Origin: Poriferisodalis sp965215815
Lineage (GTDB): Bacteria > Actinomycetota > Acidimicrobiia > Acidimicrobiales > Poriferisodalaceae
Direction of reading: 5' to 3'
Assembly (NCBI RefSeq): GCF_965215815.1
Contig: NZ_CBDCEO010000013.1
Span: 1,054,001 to 1,118,000, forward strand
DNA length: 64,000 nucleotides
Below are positions 61,411-64,000 of this stretch, piece by piece. The notes under the pieces were generated by a model. That model was not told the DNA's origin. It did no database searches and saw only the letters and a list, made by a program, of their open reading frames with translations. The translations under genes and the position numbers were made by a program. Numbering within the stretch: the stretch's first letter is position 1; each line of letters begins with the position of its first letter.

Positions 61411-62316
61411 TTAACCTTCAAGTGATGAGTCAAGGTTGTCGCTCATCGCCTCGTAGAGCCGGGCAAGATCGGTCAAATCAGCGAACCTGATGACAATCTG
61501 ACCCCCTCGACGCCCGAGTTGGACCTCGACAGAGGTCGCCAAAGCGACGGCGAGGGCGGTTTCGACCTCCAGCACCGCAGCTGGGCGGTCGGCGTCGACT
61601 GCGGGCTCCAATTCGCCGACTTCTGCGGCTGGCGGCTCCGCCAAGGGTCCAGATTCAGGCACCGCGCTGAGAGATCGGACCGCTTCCTCGACGGTGCGCA
61701 CTGACCAGCCCTCATCCACCGCTCGCTCTGCCAACAGCTCGAGCTCGATTGGATCGTCACAGCCCAGCAGCCCCCGGGCGTGGCCAGCTGAGAGCTCACC
61801 GTCCATGAGGTAGCGCTGGACGATCACCGGCAGCGACAGGAGCCGGAGCGAGTTGGTGACTGCTGCTCGGCTGCGGCCCATGCGGCGGCCGAGTTCGTCG
61901 TGCGTGACCCCGAAATCATCGATGAGCTGCCGGTACGCAGCCGCCTCTTCCAAGGGATTGAGGTCTGCCCGGTGGACGTTCTCAATCAGGGCATGAGTCA
62001 GGCTGGTCTCGTCGTCGGCAGCTCGTATGACAACCGGAATGGTGTCCAAGCCTGCGCTCCGCGCTGCTCGCCAGCGGCGTTCGCCCGCGATGATCTCGAA
62101 GCGCCCGACGATGCCGGTCTCTCGCACGACGATCGGCTGGAGGACCCCAATCTGACGAATCGAGTCCGAGAGCGCCTCGAGGGACGTAGCTTCGAAATGC
62201 TGCCGGGGCTGCAGGGGATTGACTTCGACAGCCGAGAGCGGAACCTCGCGGTATACCGATTGTCCGGTTGGAATCAGCGCGCCGAGCCCTCGTCCAAGTC
62301 CTCGCTGGGCGTTCAT
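61411..62316 (-). CDS. parB: chromosome partitioning protein ParB
   Basis: 301 aa. N-terminal basic GLGRGLGALIP, then the CTP-binding and clamp motif IIAGERRWRAARSAGLDTIP with ALIENVHRADLNPLEEAAAY, the parS-binding helix-turn-helix (VTHDELGRRMGRSRAAVTNS), and a C-terminal dimer domain. Binds the parS site near 63257. The start overlaps the parA stop (ATGA). Confidence 0.97.
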   Translation of the reverse strand: MNAQRGLGRGLGALIPTGQSVYREVPLSAVEVNPLQPRQHFEATSLEALSDSIRQIGVLQPIVVRETGIVGRFEIIAGERRWRAARSAGLDTIPVVIRAADDETSLTHALIENVHRADLNPLEEAAAYRQLIDDFGVTHDELGRRMGRSRAAVTNSLRLLSLPVIVQRYLMDGELSAGHARGLLGCDDPIELELLAERAVDEGWSVRTVEEAVRSLSAVPESGPLAEPPAAEVGELEPAVDADRPAAVLEVETALAVALATSVEVQLGRRGGQIVIRFADLTDLARLYEAMSDNLDSSLEG

Positions 62317-63182
62317 GTCGGCGCTCCTTCGGTGATTCGATACTGCTCGACGACCTCTCTCCGATCACTGAGTCCATCGGCATGCCCGTCACCAGCGCTG
62401 TCCGCTGCAGCTTGGTGGGGGTCACCGCGTTCATGGATCTCTCGGGCAAGTTCCTGGTAGGCAATGGCGCCTCGGCTCCTCGGTGCGTACACCGTCACCG
62501 GTTGCCCGACACTCGGGGCTTCCGACAGGCGCACCGTCCGAGGGACGACAACTCGGCACACTCGGTCCCCGAAGTGCTGGCGAACGTCGGAGACCACTTC
62601 TGCAGCGAGTCGCGTCCGGGCGTCGTACATCACCATGACGATGGCACTGATGACGAGGGCCGAGTTCAGTCCTTCCCGCACCATCTCCACGTTGTGGAGC
62701 ACCTGACCGAGCCCCTCGAGCGCGTAGTACTCGCACTGGACTGGCACCAGGATTTCGGTGGCCGCGCTCAACGCGTTGACGGTCAAGAGCCCAAGCGACG
62801 GCGGGCAGTCGATGAAGATGTAGTCGTAATCGTCGGCAATCGGCGCGAGCGCGTGCCGAAGCTTCAACTCGCGACTGAAGGCTGAGACAAGTTCGATCTC
62901 CGCGCCAGACATTTCCAAGCGTGCCGGTGCTACGTCGAAGCCATCAATCCCGGTGGGCCGGATGCACTCAGTGAGTTCTGCTGAACCAAGAAGGACCTGG
63001 TACATCGAGATTTCGAAAACGCGTGGATCGATGCCTGCACCGGTAGCCGCATTTCCCTGCGGATCCATGTCGACGAGCAGTGTGTTGTGACCAAATTCGG
63101 CGAGTGCGGCGCACAAGTTGACCGCCGTGGTGGTCTTACCAACGCCGCCTTTTTGGTTCGTCACCGCAATGATCCGATCCAT
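62313..63182 (-). CDS. parA: chromosome partitioning ATPase ParA (Soj)
   Basis: 289 aa from ATG 63182, with GGAG 6 bp upstream (ATG 63203 also in frame). Deviant Walker A IIAVTNQKGGVGKTTTAVNL, VDMDPQGNAATGAG, Walker B YIFIDCPPSLGLLTVNAL and YYALEGLGQVLHNVEMVREG. The C-terminal 30 residues are an Ala/Asp-rich extension beyond the usual ParA end. Drives origin segregation with ParB. Confidence 0.97.
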   Translation of the reverse strand: MDRIIAVTNQKGGVGKTTTAVNLCAALAEFGHNTLLVDMDPQGNAATGAGIDPRVFEISMYQVLLGSAELTECIRPTGIDGFDVAPARLEMSGAEIELVSAFSRELKLRHALAPIADDYDYIFIDCPPSLGLLTVNALSAATEILVPVQCEYYALEGLGQVLHNVEMVREGLNSALVISAIVMVMYDARTRLAAEVVSDVRQHFGDRVCRVVVPRTVRLSEAPSVGQPVTVYAPRSRGAIAYQELAREIHERGDPHQAAADSAGDGHADGLSDRREVVEQYRITEGAPT

Positions 63183-63256
63183 TCGGTCTCCATTCGCCGA
63201 CAATTGGAGATCAGGGTACGCCAGTTGGCCCCATTCGCAAGGGCTGAGGTCGGCAA

Positions 63257-63272
63257 TGTTTCACGTGAAACG
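63257..63272. promoter_or_regulatory. parS centromere site
   Basis: TGTTTCACGTGAAACG matches the 16-bp parS consensus TGTTTCACGTGAAACA at 15 positions, with the palindromic core complete. It lies between the divergent parA and rsmG starts, in line with origin-proximal parS sites in other actinobacteria. Confidence 0.93.
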
Positions 63273-63384
63273 TCCCAGAGGTCCGAGCGGCCTGTGAGCG
63301 CAGCGAACAAGAGCGGGAAACTTACGATGCCGCAGCGGGATGCCTCCAGACTCACGCAACCTCCGAAGTACCGTGATTGGCGTC

Positions 63385-64000
63385 ATGGCACAAGTCGATA
63401 AACGCCTCCTCACCGTCCTCGCTCGCAGCCAGCACCAGGGCTTTCTGGGCCCGGGCGATCTTCTCACGCACGTGGAACATGCACGAGCGCACGCACAAAC
63501 AGCTCAACCAGAGCTTGGTCAGCGCTGGTGCGATCTGGGAACCGGTGGGGGAGTGCCGGGCCTGGTGATGGCTTTGGAGCAACCCGGCGTCCAGTTCGTG
63601 CTGCTGGATCGCTCACAGAGCCGCATTGACTTCCTCAACACGGCGATTAGCGACCTCGATATCGGGGATCGGGTCACCCTCGCACTCGGAGATGCCGCAG
63701 AACTCGCCCATCGTCCCGAGCACCGTCATGCCTATGACGGTGTGGTGAGCAGGGCTTTCGGTCCCCCAGCAGCGGTTGCGGAGTGCAGCGTCGGCCTGCT
63801 GTGTCCCGGGGGCAGGCTTGTCGTCAGCGAGCCGCCTGACAGCAACGATCAGCGTTGGCCGGCCGAAGCCCTTGCCCAACTCGGGTTGCACTTCGTGCGG
63901 CATACCAGCACGACGCCAGCGTTCGCCGTGATGGAACGCCAGTCGCAGCCGGGCGCGGCGTATCCCCGGACGTGGAAGCAGATCCGAAAACGGCCGCTCT
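63385..64000 (+). CDS. rsmG: 16S rRNA (guanine527-N7)-methyltransferase RsmG, cut by the window end
   Basis: At least 205 aa from ATG 63385, open to the window edge (GTG 63373 also in frame). SAM-binding motif WCDLGTGGGVPGLVMALEQP, then FVLLDRSQSRIDFLNTA, ALGDAAELAH and VVSRAFGPPAAVAECSVGLL, all typical of RsmG (GidB). It runs on the plus strand, away from parA. In mycobacteria gid, parA and parB share one strand, so the orientation here differs. Confidence 0.92.
   Translation, partial: MAQVDKRLLTVLARSQHQGFLGPGDLLTHVEHARAHAQTAQPELGQRWCDLGTGGGVPGLVMALEQPGVQFVLLDRSQSRIDFLNTAISDLDIGDRVTLALGDAAELAHRPEHRHAYDGVVSRAFGPPAAVAECSVGLLCPGGRLVVSEPPDSNDQRWPAEALAQLGLHFVRHTSTTPAFAVMERQSQPGAAYPRTWKQIRKRPL

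Overview
The window is GC-rich DNA with dense, short-spaced genes, many GTG/TTG starts and ATGA/GTGA stop-start overlaps. Gene content (HspR-type dnaK operon, CarD, DUF5318, DUF2017 next to ClpS, caa3-type oxidase with an actinobacterial subunit IV, F420-type luciferase-like oxidoreductase, TTGTCCACA DnaA boxes) indicates an actinobacterium. Acidimicrobiia is my best guess, but that is inference. The right end is near the replication origin: parB, parA, a parS site and the start of rsmG occur there, and the order DUF5318 / PBP / rpsF / ssb / rpsR / rplI / dnaB and pcnA / murJ / trxB / trxA / cwlM / parB / parA matches the two origin-flanking blocks of mycobacteria, here joined side by side.

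Layout. 1-8.6 kb: aerobic terminal oxidase (subunits I, II, IV-like, III and a second subunit I homologue that has lost every metal ligand) with heme O and heme A synthases. 8.6-9.6 kb: clpS, DUF2017 and tRNA-Glu. 9.6-12.1 kb: gene-poor accessory patch holding a decayed transposase, a diverged tandem duplication carrying small two-helix membrane proteins (one copy broken by a stop), a third relative, and a frameshifted secreted protein. 12.1-17.9 kb: two-component system, NUDIX hydrolase, luciferase-like oxidoreductase, rpmB-rpmG and a YcaQ-like glycosylase. 17.9-20.7 kb: restriction-modification island with a GIY-YIG/RAMA-like protein, followed by tRNA-Asp and tRNA-Phe. 21.0-34.5 kb: malic enzyme and ten purine-biosynthesis genes (purM, F, L, Q, S, C, B, E, D, A), interrupted by one reverse-oriented small gene. 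34.7-38.8 kb: dnaK-grpE-dnaJ-hspR. 38.9-43.1 kb: gpmA, a PII protein, a stand-alone cyclic-nucleotide-binding protein and a large membrane Fe-S oxidoreductase. 43.2-45.5 kb: small defence-like patch (toxin-antitoxin pair, HNH endonuclease, an unknown gene). 45.6-50 kb: dcd, tRNA-Gly, dnaB, rplI, rpsR, ssb, rpsF. 50.2-61.3 kb: cell-envelope block. 61.4 kb to the end: parB, parA, parS and rsmG (cut by the window edge).

The strongest theme is pseudoenzymes. (1) A full-length cytochrome oxidase subunit I homologue, first gene of the oxidase operon, lacks all six heme and copper histidines and the Tyr cofactor. (2) At the locus where mycobacteria carry PonA1, a class A PBP homologue has lost the glycosyltransferase catalytic Glu and the transpeptidase SxxK and KTG motifs. 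(3) The pseudokinase and extracellular domain that mycobacteria fuse to MurJ is a separate protein here, parted from murJ by a DegV gene. (4) CwlM has an amidase fold without zinc ligands and appears to start at a CTG overlapping the trxA stop. Items 2-4 lie within about 11 kb and may form a non-catalytic scaffold and sensor layer controlling peptidoglycan synthesis.
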